Made by a program: the position numbers and the translations under genes
NCBI GenBank assembly: GCA_963765785.1
Contig: CAVXXW010000002.1
Location: 29,916-93,915, forward strand
From: AC-32 sp963765785
GTDB lineage: Bacteria > Actinomycetota > Thermoleophilia > Gaiellales > Gaiellaceae
Direction: 5' to 3'
DNA: 64,000 nucleotides
Shown: positions 25,373 through 35,992 of the stretch, piece by piece
Position numbering within the stretch: position 1 is the stretch's first letter
Layout: each line of letters opens with the position of its first letter
The notes under the pieces: model-generated
Told to the model about the DNA's origin: nothing
What the model saw: only the letters and a program-made list of their open reading frames with translations
Database searches by the model: none

Positions 25373-28300
25373 ATGACCTGCTCAGCCTGCGGAGCCGAGA
25401 ACCGCGCGGGGCGCAAGTTCTGCTCGAACTGCGGCGCCCCGCTTGCGCGCGCGTGCCCTTCGTGCGGCGCGTTGAACGAGCCAGATGACCGGTTCTGCGG
25501 CGAGTGCGGATCGGCGCTCGAGGCCGAGTCGGCTCGGCCCGCGACTCCAGAAGCGGAGCGGCGACTCGTGTCGGTGCTGTTCGGCGACCTCGTCGGCTTT
25601 ACCACGCTGTCCGAGGACCGCGACCCCGAGGAGGTGCGGGAGCTGCTCTCGCGCTACTTCGAGACCGCGCGCCGGGTGATCGACCGGTACGGCGGGACGG
25701 TCGAGAAGTTCATCGGCGACGCCGTGATGGCCGTCTGGGGCACGCCCGTCGCGCGCGAGGACGACGCCGAGCGGTCGGTGCGGGCCGGGCTCGAGCTCGT
25801 CGAGGTCGTCGCGGCCCTCGGGGGCGAGATCGGGGCGCCGTCGCTCGCCATGCGGGTGGGAATCGTTACTGGCGAGGCCGCAGTCACGGTCGGCGCGGAG
25901 GGCCAGGGCATGGTCGCCGGCGACCTCGTCAATACGGCGGCACGCGTCCAGTCGGTCGCCGAGCCGGGAACGGTGCTCGTCGGCGAGCGGACACGTCGGG
26001 CGAGCGAGGCCGCGATCTCGTATGCCGACACCGGCGAGCACACGCTCAAGGGCAAGTCCGAGCCCGTCGCGCTCTGGCGGGCCGAGCGCGTCACCGCCTA
26101 CCGCGGCGGCGAGGGCCGGGTGGCCGGGCTCGAGTCGCCGTTCGTCGGCCGCGACGGGGAGCTCCGGCTCGTCAAAGACCTCTTCCACGCCACCAGCGAC
26201 GAGCGGCGTGCACGGCTCGTCTCGATCATCGGCATCGCCGGCATCGGCAAGACGCGCCTCTCCTGGGAGCTCGAGAAGTACATCGACGGGCTGCTCGGCG
26301 ACGTCTATTGGCACCGCGGCCGCTGTCTTGCCTACGGCGAGGGCGTCGCGTACTGGGCGCTGGCCGAGATGGTGCGGATGCGCGCCGGAATCACCGAGCA
26401 GGAAGGGCCGGAGACGGCGGCCGGCAAGCTGCGCGACGCGCTCGAGACCTTCCTGCCCGACCCCGAGGAGCGCGTGTGGGTGGAGGCGCGACTGGCCCAG
26501 CTGCTAGGCGTCGCCGAGCAGGAATCGTTCCCACGAGAGGACCTGTTCGGGGCGTGGCGGCTCTTCTTCGAGCGGCTCGCCGAGCAGAACCCGACCGTGC
26601 TCCTGTTCGAGGACCTGCAGTGGGCCGACCCGGCGCTGCTCGACTTCGTCGACTACCTGCTCGACTGGTCGCGCGGACACCCGCTCTTTGTCGTCACGCT
26701 CGCACGGCCGGACCTCGCCGACAAGCACCCCACCTGGGGAGGAACGAAGCGCGACTTCACGTCGCTGACGCTCGAACCGTTGGGCGGCGAGGCGATGGAC
26801 GCGTTGCTCGCCGGGCTCGTGCCCGGGCTGCCGGAAGAGGTGCGCGCGCGGATCCGTGACCGCGCCGAGGGCGTGCCCCTGTACGCGGTCGAGACCGTGC
26901 GGATGCTGCTCGACCGTGGGCTGCTGCAGCAGAACGGAGACGGCGTACGTCGCGACGGGCGACCTCGGCTCGCTCGAGGTGCCCGAGACGCTGCACGCGC
27001 TCATCGCGGCCCGGCTCGACGACCTCGAGCCGGGCGAGCGGCGGGTGATCGACGACGCCGCCGTGCTCGGCAAGACCTTCACCCTCCGCGGCCTGGCCGC
27101 CCTCACCGGCCTGCTCCGAGGACGAGCTCGAGCCGGTGCTCGCGTCGCTCGTGCGCAAGGACCTGCTCACGGTGCAGTCCGACCCGCGCTCGCCCGAGCG
27201 CGGGAACTACGGCTTCCTCCAGGCGCTCGTCCAGCGGATCGCGCACGACACTCTCTCGCGGAAGGAGCAGAAGGCGCGCCACCTCGCGGCGGCGCGCTAC
27301 CTCGAGGAGAGCTGGGGCAGCCGAGGAGACCGAGATCGTGGAGGTGATCGCGGCGCACTACCTCGACGCCTACCGGGCCGAGCCGAATGCAGCGGACGCG
27401 AACGAGCTGCGCACGATCGCCCGCGACGCGCTCGCTCGTGCCGGCCGCCGCGCCTCGGCGCTCGCCGCGAACGAGCAAGCCCAGCGCTACTTCGAGCAGG
27501 CAGCGGAGTTGACCGACGAGCCCTCTGCCCAGGCCGAGCTGCTCGAGCAGGCCGGAGTCTGCGCGGATGCGGACCGCCAGGGCGCCAAGGCGATCGCGCT
27601 GCTCGAGCGAGCCATCAGCGCTGTGGCAGGACGAAGGGCTGACGCATCCTGCGGCGCGCGGCGAGGCCCGTCTCGCGATGGCGTGCTTCAACTACGGCCA
27701 GGTCGACGAGGCGACCGAGCGGATGAGCCGCTCGTACGAGGTCCTCTCGCACGACGAGCCCGATGCCGACCTCGCCATGCTCGCGGGACAGCTCGCCCGC
27801 TACCGATTCCTCCTCGGCGACCTCGACGGGATCGACGAGCCGCTCGAGTACGCGCTGGACGCTGCCGAGTCGCTGATCCTCCCCGACGTGGTCTCGGACG
27901 CGCTGAACACGAAGGGAATGCTCGTGGCGCAGCGCGGCAGGCGCGAGGAAGGCCTCGGGATCCTCCGCCACGGCCTCGACGTCGCGCTCGAGCACGATCT
28001 GCCGGAAGCAGCGTTCCGAGGCTACTTCAACCTGTCGTTCCTCCTGGCCGGGCGCGACCGGTGGGCCGACGCGACCGCGGCCGACGAAGCCGGCCTCGAG
28101 CTTGCGCGCCGGCGCGGGAACCGTCAGTGGGAGGAGTCGTTCAACAGCCATCTTCGGGGCAACGGCTTTGTCCTCGGAGACTGGGATGCAGCGGATCTCC
28201 CGGTCGCGGAGCTCGAGGAGACGGAGTGGGATGCGCTGGCGTGGTCGGTGCGGCTCGACTACGCCAACGCTGCCCTCAGCTTGAACGTGGAGCGCGGCAG

Positions 28301-28889
28301 GCTCGAGGCGGCAAGGGCGATCATGGCGCACGTCCCCGAAAAGGAACGGGCAGAGACGCAGGAGCGCGGCTCGATCGCCCTCGGGCGCTCTGCCCTCGCG
28401 CGGGGCGAGGGGCGTTACGAAGATGCACTGCGTTGGGCTGTCGACGCGGCGTCGCTGGGCGGGACGGTCGGCAACTTCCACCCGATCTTCAAACAGGCCG
28501 TCGCCGCCGCCCTGGACGCGGCGGTCGCGCTCGGCGAGCCGGCTCGCGCCGACGAGATCTTCGAGCGGATCCGAGGGTTCAGCCGGGGAGTGCGCACGCC
28601 CCTGGTCGACGCGCAGCTCGCGCGGTACGACGCACATCTCGCCGCAGGCGCCGGTGACCTCGCCAACGCCGACCGGCGGTTCCGTAACGCGGCGGAGCTG
28701 ATGCGTGAGGTCGGAGCGATCTTCTGGCTCGCGATCGTGCTGCTCGAGCACGGAGAGCTCCTGGCCGCACAGAGCCCCGCGGAGGCCGAGCCGCTCCTGG
28801 CGGACGCGCTCGAGATCTTCGAAGGACTGGAAGCGGCGCCGTGGGGCGAGCGTGCATCGCGCTTGCAAAGCGAACATATGTTCGCTTAG
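25373..28889 (+). pseudogene. Zinc-ribbon adenylate cyclase/AAA/TPR regulator, frame-broken
   Basis: Two N-terminal zinc ribbons (CSACGAEN...FCSNCG and CPSCGALN...FCGECG, residues 3-46) precede a class III nucleotidyl cyclase domain (VSVLFGDLVGFTTLS with D72, KFIGDAVMAVWG with D116). Next come an AAA ATPase (GIAGIGKTR, VLLFEDLQWAD) and a long TPR region to LQSEHMFA. This is the usual ATP-sensing cyclase layout of actinobacteria, predicted to make cAMP. Four frame changes (near 26942, 27115, 27320 and 27625) break the ORF in the AAA-TPR part while the cyclase domain is intact. Read accuracy should be tested before calling it dead. Confidence 0.8.
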
Positions 28890-28898
28890 ATCCCTTGG

Positions 28899-30530
28899 GT
28901 GCAGCTCTCGCTCGACGCGCTCGACCGGCTGGTGGAGACGCTCGAGGAGCGCGGGCCGCTGACCGCCGTCGAGGCCGCCCGGTCGCTGTTCGCCACCTCC
29001 TCGATCCCCGCCGGCCTCGCTTGCTCGCTGCTCGCCGAGGTGACCGCAGGCGACGCGCGGCTGGTCTGCTCCGGCGCCAGCGTTTCGCTCACCGGCGGGC
29101 GCGCCGACCCGCTGCTCGACGAGGCCGAGCTCGTCGTCTTCGACCTCGAGACGACCGGGCTCTCGGCGACGAGCGACCGGATCTGCGAGATCGGCGCGGT
29201 TCGCGTTCGCGGGCTCGAGCTCGCGGACTCGTTCGAGTCGCTCGTCAACCCGGGCATGGCGCTGCCGCCGCAGATCGCTCGGCTAACCGGCCTGCGCGAC
29301 CCCGAGCTCCGGCGTGCTCCGCCCGCGCGCCGCGTGGTGCGCGACTTCGTCCGGTTCACCGGCGACGCGCTGCTGGTCGCGCACAACGCCGGCTTCGATC
29401 GGCGCTTCCTGGAGCAGCGGCTCGAGGGCCGTCTAGCCGAGCCGCCGCTCTGTACGGCCGCGCTCGCCCGGCGGCTGCTCGAGGGCCGCCTGCAGCGCGT
29501 CAGCCTCGCGTCTCTTGCGCACTTCTTCGGGGTCTCGACGCAGCCCTGCCACCGCGCGCTGCCCGACGCGCAGGCCACGGCGGAAATCCTCGTTCGGTTG
29601 ATCGGCCTCGCGCAGGAGCTCGGCGCGCGCCGGCTGTCGGAGCTGCGCGCTCTGGCCGCGCCGCGCAAGCGCCGGGTCTACGGAAAGCGCTCGCTCGCGC
29701 ACGGCGCCCCACCCTCGCCCGGCGTCTACCTGTTCCGCGACAAGCACGATCAGGTGCTCTACGTCGGCCGGGCGCGCGACCTGCGGGCGCGGCTGCGGTC
29801 GTACTTCCGGAGCGAGCGGCAGCGGCCGTCGGTCGAGGCGGCGCTGCAAGCGCTCGAGCGGATCGAGTGGCGCCGTACGGGCTCCGAGCTGGAAGCCGCA
29901 TTCGAGGAGCTGCGGCTGATCCGCGAGCTTCAGCCGCCGGCGAACTCGCGGAGCCGCCGGCGCGACGGCCCCATGTACCTGCGGCGGCGCGGGGACGAGC
30001 ACGTCGTCTCGAAGACGCCGACGCCGCTAGGGCCGCTCGGCAGCCGCCGCCAGGCGTCGCTCGCGGCTCGGGCGCTCTCGCTCGCGACGGACGACGAGCT
30101 CGAACGCCTCCTCGACGGGGGCCCGCTGGCGCGGCTGCAAGAACGGCTGGCTCACCTCGCCGAGAGCCTGCGCTACGAGGAGGCGGCCCGGCTGCGCGAC
30201 CGGATCGCAGCCCTCGAGCGCGTGGTCGAGCGCCTGCGCCGGCTCGAGGAGCTGCGCCGCCTCGAGGCATGTCTCCTGGTGCCGGCGCTCGAGCCCGGTT
30301 GGCGGACGGCGTTCTTCGTCCGCGGCGGTCTCCGCTGTGTCCGGCGACTGCCGCCGGGCGGTGGTGCGCGGCTGGAGATCGAGGCGGGGCTCGCGGCCTG
30401 CGCGGCGCCCCCGGACGAGGGACCGCTGAGCGCGGAGCAGGCCGAGGACCTGCTTCTCCTCGACGGCTTCGTCCGCCGCCCCCCGCCCGAGCTCACCGTG
30501 CTCCCGCTCGACGCCGCACTCGTGGGGTAG
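28899..30530 (+). CDS. DEDDh exonuclease - GIY-YIG (UvrC-like) fusion nuclease
   Basis: A 543-residue protein, GTG 28899. After a short N-terminal domain, the DnaQ-type exonuclease has VVFDLETTGL (D82, E84), VAHNAGFDRRF and HRALPDAQATAEI, a complete DEDDh set. A GIY-YIG endonuclease follows (PGVYLFRDKHDQVLYVGRAR, about residues 272-292), then a UVR-like helix pair (HLAESLRYEEAARLRDRIAA). This resembles actinobacterial Cho/UvrC-type fusions thought to act in DNA repair by incising and trimming damaged strands. It starts 10 bases after the cyclase stop. Confidence 0.85.
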   Translation: MQLSLDALDRLVETLEERGPLTAVEAARSLFATSSIPAGLACSLLAEVTAGDARLVCSGASVSLTGGRADPLLDEAELVVFDLETTGLSATSDRICEIGAVRVRGLELADSFESLVNPGMALPPQIARLTGLRDPELRRAPPARRVVRDFVRFTGDALLVAHNAGFDRRFLEQRLEGRLAEPPLCTAALARRLLEGRLQRVSLASLAHFFGVSTQPCHRALPDAQATAEILVRLIGLAQELGARRLSELRALAAPRKRRVYGKRSLAHGAPPSPGVYLFRDKHDQVLYVGRARDLRARLRSYFRSERQRPSVEAALQALERIEWRRTGSELEAAFEELRLIRELQPPANSRSRRRDGPMYLRRRGDEHVVSKTPTPLGPLGSRRQASLAARALSLATDDELERLLDGGPLARLQERLAHLAESLRYEEAARLRDRIAALERVVERLRRLEELRRLEACLLVPALEPGWRTAFFVRGGLRCVRRLPPGGGARLEIEAGLAACAAPPDEGPLSAEQAEDLLLLDGFVRRPPPELTVLPLDAALVG

Positions 30531-30539
30531 GTTCCGCGC

Positions 30540-30932
30540 ATGGACTACAACCACGTCAACCTGGCCGAGGTCGACGACCAGTCGCATAACCTCGGGCTCG
30601 ACCCGGAGCAGTTCAACCTCCGCTTCGGCCGCGTCGCGCTCGGCTGCGAGCACTGCGGCGTCAGCTACCTCCGCTTCGCCCCCGGCGCGAAGGCCCTCGG
30701 GCACCGGCACAAGCAGCAGGAGGAGATCTACGTCCTCGTCAGCGGCGCGGCGAGCATGAAGATCGGCGACGACGAGCTCGAGCTGCGCCCGTTCGACGCC
30801 GTGCGCGTCCCGCCGCAGGTAATGCGCGGGATCAAGGGCGGCCCGGACGGCGCCGAGGTGATCGCGATCGGCGCGCCGAATACGGGGCCGGGCGACGGCG
30901 ACGAGCCCGACCCCGGCTGGAGCTGGGACTAG
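30540..30932 (+). CDS. Small cupin
   Basis: A 130-residue single cupin. Motif 1 is ALGHRHKQQEEIYVLVSGAA (H-x-H, Glu) and motif 2 is RPFDAVRVPPQVMRGIKGGP. It begins MDYNHVNLAEVDDQSHNLGL and has a CEHCG pair that might bind a metal. The biochemical role is unknown. It sits between the nuclease and the transglycosylase, and its 3' end overlaps the start of the latter. Confidence 0.75.
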   Translation: MDYNHVNLAEVDDQSHNLGLDPEQFNLRFGRVALGCEHCGVSYLRFAPGAKALGHRHKQQEEIYVLVSGAASMKIGDDELELRPFDAVRVPPQVMRGIKGGPDGAEVIAIGAPNTGPGDGDEPDPGWSWD

Positions 30933-31806
30933 GCGCGGCACTGCTCGCCGCCCTGGCGGTCGCGACCGCCCCGGCGCCGGGCGCGCCGATCCCGCGTGAC
31001 CCCGGCCGCCTGGCGCCGCGGGTCGAGTCGACGCAGCGCTCGCTGGACGCCGCGATCGACGGATGGCGCGCCGCCGGAACGACCAGGCGGCCGCCGCTCG
31101 ACCTGACGCTCTGGTCGTTGTACGAGCAGCGGCTCGTGATCGTGCTCACCGAGCGACGCCGCCTCGCGAACGCGGTCCTGCGGCGCCTCCCGCGCGCCGT
31201 CGCGGGGCCGCTACGGAACGAGCTCCTGGCCCGCCGCGAGCTGGGACAGCTCTCGACCGCGCGCCCCCGAAGCGCGTTCCGCACCGGCCCGGCCGAGCCG
31301 GCCGCGCGGCTACTCACGTACTACGACCAGGCCCAGCGGCGGTTCCACGTCAGCGTGGTACGTGCTCGCGGTCCGTCAACTTCGTCGAGTCGGCGTTCAA
31401 CAAGCTGCGTAATGCCAGCAGCGCCGGCGCGCAAGGGCCGATGCAGTTCATCCCCTCGACGTGGCGCGCGTACGGCCTCGGCGGCGACGTCCACGAGCCC
31501 CACGACGCGATCCTCGGCGCGGCGAACTACCTCCATGCGAACGGCGCACCCGGCGACTACGGCCGCGCGCTCTACCGCTACAACCCGTCCCGGCTCTACG
31601 TCGACGCGGTCCTGCGGTACGCGAACTGGATCCGCGACGACCCGCGCGCGTACCTCGTGCTCTACAGCCGGCAGGTCTTCGTGCGGACGCCGCACGGGCT
31701 GGTCAGGCTGACCGGACCTCAGGTCGTGAAGCGCGGACGCCGGATCGGCAGCGGGCGCCGGTACTCGAACACGCGCCAGACGCGCAGCTGCAGGACCGGC
31801 GGCTGA
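30917..31806 (+). pseudogene. Lytic transglycosylase-like protein, frame-broken
   Basis: An exported peptidoglycan lyase of the SLT type. The first frame, overlapping the cupin 3' end, gives a signal-like LLAALAVATAPAPGAPIPRD, then LDAAIDGWRAA and LLTYYDQAQRRFHVS. Shifts near 31355 and 31370 recover WYVLA and then VNFVESAFNKLRNASSAGAQ, GPMQFIPSTWRAYGLG and ILGAANYLHANGAPGDYGRA. The catalytic glutamate corresponds to the E of FVESAF. The family cleaves glycan strands between MurNAc and GlcNAc. The start codon is uncertain (near 30917-30941). Confidence 0.65.
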
Positions 31807-31837
31807 GGCCTCGGGCCCGTCGCCGCGGTCGGCCGCT

Positions 31838-34756
31838 TCATCGGACCCTCAGCGACCCGTACGCGGGCTGGAAGCCGGCCATCGTCGCGCTGACGAGCAG
31901 CTTCCCTTTCTTCTTCGGGCGCACGTTGAAGGTGACCTGGCCGAGCTTGTTCGTCTTCTTGACGACGGCGCGGACGCCGACGCCCGTCAGCTTCACCTTG
32001 GCGCCGGCCAGCCGCTTCCCCTGGGCGTTCATCACGGAGACGTGAACCGTGCCCATGCGCCTGTGGCGTGCGATGCCGCTGACCTGGACCTTCAGGCGTG
32101 GCTGCAGCCGGATCGTCTGCGTCTGCGTCCAGTCGCCCTGGTTGCGATCCTCGTCGACCGCCGCGACGTGCCAGTAGAGCACGCTCGAGCCGCTGTAGCC
32201 GTAGGACGACATCGTCGGCGCGTAGCTCGTGTTGTCGGTCGTGACCGTCTCGACCGTGTGGCTGAAGTCCGGGCTCGACGCGACCTGCACCTTGTACTGC
32301 TTGGCTCCGAGGCGCGGGTTCCAGCTGAGGAGGACGTGGTCCTTGGCGCTGTCCGTCTGGGCGTTGCCGGGCTCGCCGATCGTGCGCGTGTACGTCTGCA
32401 TCGCCGAGTACGGGCCGGGCGTCGTGCTCGTCGTCCCGCTCGGGAACTCGGCGCGCACGCGCCAGTGCCAGACGCCGGTGCCGCTGAACTTGATGAACGA
32501 GACCGCCGGGGTGCGGATGTCCGTGTAGTCCCGGTGCGTGCCGTCGGGCGCGTCGACCGCGAGGTCGTACTTGGCCGCGCCCTGGACGCCGCTCCAGCCC
32601 CAGACCGGCAGCGCCTCGCCCTGCGTCGCGTTCGACGCGCTCGGCACCGGAGCCCCGAGCTTCTTCTGAAACGTGCCGACCGCGGACCAGCTCAGGCCGG
32701 TCAGGTTCTCGTCGTCCGCGCGGACGCGCCAGTAGAGGACGGTGTCGGCCGGATAGGTCGTGTTGCTCGAGTACGAGGTCGCGTCGGTGACGACGTCGTC
32801 GAGCAGGTTGCCGAAGGTCGGGTCCGCCGAGACCTGCAGCCGGTAGCGCCGCGCGCCGAGCGTCGGCGTCCAGCTGAACGTCGGCTGGTCGTAGAAGACC
32901 TGCACCGAGTTCGGCGAGATCAGGGTCGGCGGCGTCGACTGCTTCTGGAACGTCCCCTTGGCCGAGTTCGGGAGGTCGACCGGCAGCGCGGCGGTTCCGT
33001 TCGCGTTGCTCGACGGCAGCACCGCCCAGTAGAAGGTCGTCGTCTCGTCGGTGTACGTCGTGGGCGTGAGGCTGTTGCGCGGGGCGTACGCAGGCACCTG
33101 CGTGAACCCTTCGTCGATCACGTTGCTGAACTGCGAGTCCTTCGCCACGACGACGAAGTAGCTGTTCGCGCCGGACAGCGCCTTCCAAGTGAAGAGCGGC
33201 GTGGTCTCAGTAGTCGAGCCGACGACCGGCGACAGGTAATCACCGCCGCAGGGGTAACCGAAGGCGCACGGAGTGGAGTCCGCGGGATCCGAGGGGTTCG
33301 GGTAGGCGACCCAGTCGAAGGCCGGCCCCACTGGCCCGGTCGAGTCCGTGCTCCCGTCCTGGAGGTAGGTGTAGTCGCCCCACACCTCCTGACTGCCGGA
33401 GGCCCGGTCGCTGCGGGCGCGAACCCGGAAGCACCAGGTGCCGGGAGTGATCTTCGCGCCGCCACCGTCCGTGGCCAGGGTCCCCTGCCAGACCACGGGA
33501 TTTCCCGTCGGCGTGCTTAGCGGAGTCCAATCGGGAACGGACGTCTTCTTGACGTGAGCGGTGTTCGTCCAGTCGCAGGCGGCGCCGGTCCAGGGAACGA
33601 CCTGGACCTCGTAGCTCGCCGCGCCGGGCACGGGATCCCACCGCACGACCGGCACGTTCGTCTGGTAGCCGGCGGTCCCGGTGTCGACGTCGGTGCCAGG
33701 GTCGGCGACGTTGTCCCGCATACGGAGGTTCTTGATGCTCGTGCCGCTCACGGGGCCGGCCGGGGCGACTTTGTCGAACGTCTTCGTGAACGGCGTGCCG
33801 TTGTTCCAGACGCCGGTGTTGCCGTCCGGGTCGAGCGCGCGGACGCGCCAGTAGTAGACGTTGTCCTTCAGGACGGTCGTCGGCGAGAGCGAGGTCGCGA
33901 TCGTCGTGCCGCTGCAGCACACCTTGGAGCCGAGCGCGAAGTTGGAGTCGGAGTTGACCTCGACCTCGTAGCTCGCCGCGCCCGGAACCGGGGTCCACGA
34001 GAACCTCGGGTCGAACGCCTCGGGCGCCGGGTTCTGGTCGGTGAGCTGGGTCGTGGTCCCCGACGGCCAGAGCCAGTTGAACGACGCGACGGGCGTCGCG
34101 GCGCCGCTGTTGCCCTCGGCGTCCACCGGCGTGACGCTCCAGTAGTAGGAGCCGGGCGCGAGGGCGCCGGTGATCGCGGCGCTCGTCGCGGCGACGTTCG
34201 GCGGGCCCTTCGGGTCGTCCTGGTTCGAGTAGCGGAAGACGAGCGATCCGAGCGCCGGGTCGCTCGCGACCGAGACGAGGTAGTGCGAGGCGCCGGCGAC
34301 GCCCGACCAGTTGAGGACGACCGGGCTCGAGGGGTAGGTGAGCGCGGCGCCGGAGCTCGGCGTCTGCAGCGCGGGCTGAAGGTTCCACTGCTTCCTGAAC
34401 GAGCGCGGCTCGGTCCACTTGCCGACGTCGCCGGCGGCGTTCGTCGCGCGCACGCGCCACCAGTACGTCCCGTTCGGGATCGTCTTCAGCAGCGTGGCGC
34501 GCGTGTTCTTGGTGAAGAAGTCGTCCTTGCCCTGGCCGAGCACCGGCGAGTTCATGCCGGCGTCGGCGCTGATCTGGAACTCGTACTTGTCAGCGCCGGC
34601 GACCGGCGTCCAGGCAAAGGAGGGAACGAACTCGACCACCGCGCCTCCGGCGGGGGCCGTCTGCGTCGGCTGCGGGACAGCGCCGCGGGCGGGGCCTGCC
34701 GTCAGGAAGGCGATGGCGGCGAAAGCGGCTGCGAGTAGGCGTCGGTCTGCGGCCAT
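31838..34756 (-). CDS. Large secreted protein with fibronectin-like repeats
   Basis: A 972-residue protein. The signal peptide is LLAAAFAAIAFLTAGPARGA. Repeats of about 90-110 residues share the pattern PxFSWTPVxGAxxYExEVSxD ... YYWRVRAxDxxGNxGxW (for example SFAWTPVAGADKYEFQISAD and YYWRVRALDPDGNTGVWNNG), typical of FnIII-like or Ig-like cell-surface domains. The C-terminus is a separate beta-domain (MGTVHVSVMNAQGKRLAGAK, then NVRPKKKGKLLVSATMAGFQ) like carboxypeptidase-regulatory modules. No sortase or transmembrane anchor is seen, so it is probably released. It is convergent with the transglycosylase. Confidence 0.7.
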   Translation of the reverse strand: MAADRRLLAAAFAAIAFLTAGPARGAVPQPTQTAPAGGAVVEFVPSFAWTPVAGADKYEFQISADAGMNSPVLGQGKDDFFTKNTRATLLKTIPNGTYWWRVRATNAAGDVGKWTEPRSFRKQWNLQPALQTPSSGAALTYPSSPVVLNWSGVAGASHYLVSVASDPALGSLVFRYSNQDDPKGPPNVAATSAAITGALAPGSYYWSVTPVDAEGNSGAATPVASFNWLWPSGTTTQLTDQNPAPEAFDPRFSWTPVPGAASYEVEVNSDSNFALGSKVCCSGTTIATSLSPTTVLKDNVYYWRVRALDPDGNTGVWNNGTPFTKTFDKVAPAGPVSGTSIKNLRMRDNVADPGTDVDTGTAGYQTNVPVVRWDPVPGAASYEVQVVPWTGAACDWTNTAHVKKTSVPDWTPLSTPTGNPVVWQGTLATDGGGAKITPGTWCFRVRARSDRASGSQEVWGDYTYLQDGSTDSTGPVGPAFDWVAYPNPSDPADSTPCAFGYPCGGDYLSPVVGSTTETTPLFTWKALSGANSYFVVVAKDSQFSNVIDEGFTQVPAYAPRNSLTPTTYTDETTTFYWAVLPSSNANGTAALPVDLPNSAKGTFQKQSTPPTLISPNSVQVFYDQPTFSWTPTLGARRYRLQVSADPTFGNLLDDVVTDATSYSSNTTYPADTVLYWRVRADDENLTGLSWSAVGTFQKKLGAPVPSASNATQGEALPVWGWSGVQGAAKYDLAVDAPDGTHRDYTDIRTPAVSFIKFSGTGVWHWRVRAEFPSGTTSTTPGPYSAMQTYTRTIGEPGNAQTDSAKDHVLLSWNPRLGAKQYKVQVASSPDFSHTVETVTTDNTSYAPTMSSYGYSGSSVLYWHVAAVDEDRNQGDWTQTQTIRLQPRLKVQVSGIARHRRMGTVHVSVMNAQGKRLAGAKVKLTGVGVRAVVKKTNKLGQVTFNVRPKKKGKLLVSATMAGFQPAYGSLRVR

Positions 34757-34843
34757 AAGGTCCGGTGAGACGAGCTCGGCCGCTGAGCTCGGTGGTCAAT
34801 CCCGTGTCTCTCGCAACCACCATCGGGGTCATTCGCGAACGGG

Positions 34844-35983
34844 TCATCCCTCGGATGAGGGAACCTTGCCCTCGCGGCCGAGCAGCGCCCGGACTCCGCG
34901 GCCGCGCTGGACTTCCAGCTCCACGAGGCGGTTCTGCGCGGCGGCGAGCTCCCGCTCGAGCTCGGAGATCTTCGCCGCCAGCTCTTCTGCGCCTTCGCGA
35001 GCCTCTGTCGCCCGGTGGTCGGCCTCCTTCGCCTGGGCTCGCGCAGCGGTAGCCGCTGCGGCGAGCTCGCCGGCACGACGGGCGGTCGCCGCCTCGATGC
35101 GGACGAGCCGCGCCAGCTCGCGCAGCGGCGCGGCGACGGGGTCGCGGCGCGGCGCGAGCGCCCGGAGCGCCTCGACCAGCTGCTCGGCGTGGCGGCGCGC
35201 GTCGTGGGCGGTGGCGAGCTGGCGGTTCGCCGGGCCCATGTCCGGGTCGTAGCGGGCGAGGTCCGCGCGCAGCTGCTCGAACGTGGTCGCGGACGGCCCG
35301 GCGCGCCCGGAGAAGCCGTCGGCCTCGAGCTGCTCGTACCGCTCGGGGGTGACCCAGCCGTCCCCGCCCTCGTCCCCGTAGACGTACGCGGCGCGCCCGT
35401 CGGCCAGCGCGTCGACGATCGATTGGCCGCGGCCGATCACGAGCTCGCCGTCCTCGTCGGCCTCGATCCGCGTAGCCGCGAGGGCACGCTGGAGCAGGCC
35501 ACGGCGGTAGTCGGAGAAGCCGTCGAGCGCGAGGCGTGCGCGGCGCGGGCGCTCCGGCAGCTCCGCGCGGTGGGCGTGGCGGTCGAGGTCGACCGGCCGG
35601 CGCAGGCGCAGGAGCTCGTGCGGCAACGCGGCCGCCCGCGCGCGCTCGGCGGTGCGGTCGTCGAGCACGACGACGCGCGCGACGACGCCCGCGAGCTGCG
35701 GCGGCAGCCAGACGTCGTCGCGGTCCGCATGTGCGACGAACAGCTGAGGCGTCAGCGGGTAGAGGTCGGCAAGGAGCAGCGCCGCCTCGGCGTCCTGGCT
35801 GTAGATCGCGTCCGGCGCGAGCGGCAGGTCGCGCTCGACGCCGACGACGCGGAGCTCCGGCGGCGCGGCGAGCGGCTCGGCCGCGAAGACCCGCACCTCG
35901 TGCCCGAGCCGCTCGAGGTGCTCGGACACCGTGACCAAGTAGGACCGAGGCTCGAGCGCTGCCGTGCCGAGGAGGATCTCCAT
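34844..35983 (-). CDS. Glycosyltransferase-like protein with C-terminal coiled coil
   Basis: A 379-residue protein. The N-terminal part starts EILLGTAALEPRSYLVTVSE and continues HLERLGHEVRVFA, the opening beta-alpha unit of a GT4-like Rossmann fold. ARVVVLDDRTAERARAAALP and a VDLDRH segment fit the same fold. Residues about 240-360 are a long Ala/Glu/Arg coiled coil (AEELAAKISELERELAAAQN). The donor-binding E-x7-E motif is not obvious, so enzymatic activity is doubtful. It is encoded next to the large FnIII-like secreted protein and might act in surface assembly; that link is only positional. Confidence 0.5.
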   Translation of the reverse strand: MEILLGTAALEPRSYLVTVSEHLERLGHEVRVFAAEPLAAPPELRVVGVERDLPLAPDAIYSQDAEAALLLADLYPLTPQLFVAHADRDDVWLPPQLAGVVARVVVLDDRTAERARAAALPHELLRLRRPVDLDRHAHRAELPERPRRARLALDGFSDYRRGLLQRALAATRIEADEDGELVIGRGQSIVDALADGRAAYVYGDEGGDGWVTPERYEQLEADGFSGRAGPSATTFEQLRADLARYDPDMGPANRQLATAHDARRHAEQLVEALRALAPRRDPVAAPLRELARLVRIEAATARRAGELAAAATAARAQAKEADHRATEAREGAEELAAKISELERELAAAQNRLVELEVQRGRGVRALLGREGKVPSSEG

Positions 35984-35992
35984 CGCCCGCGA

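Noticed and set aside
32042..33520. 492-codon plus-strand ORF
   Set aside because: Antisense to the FnIII-like protein; no recognisable domain.
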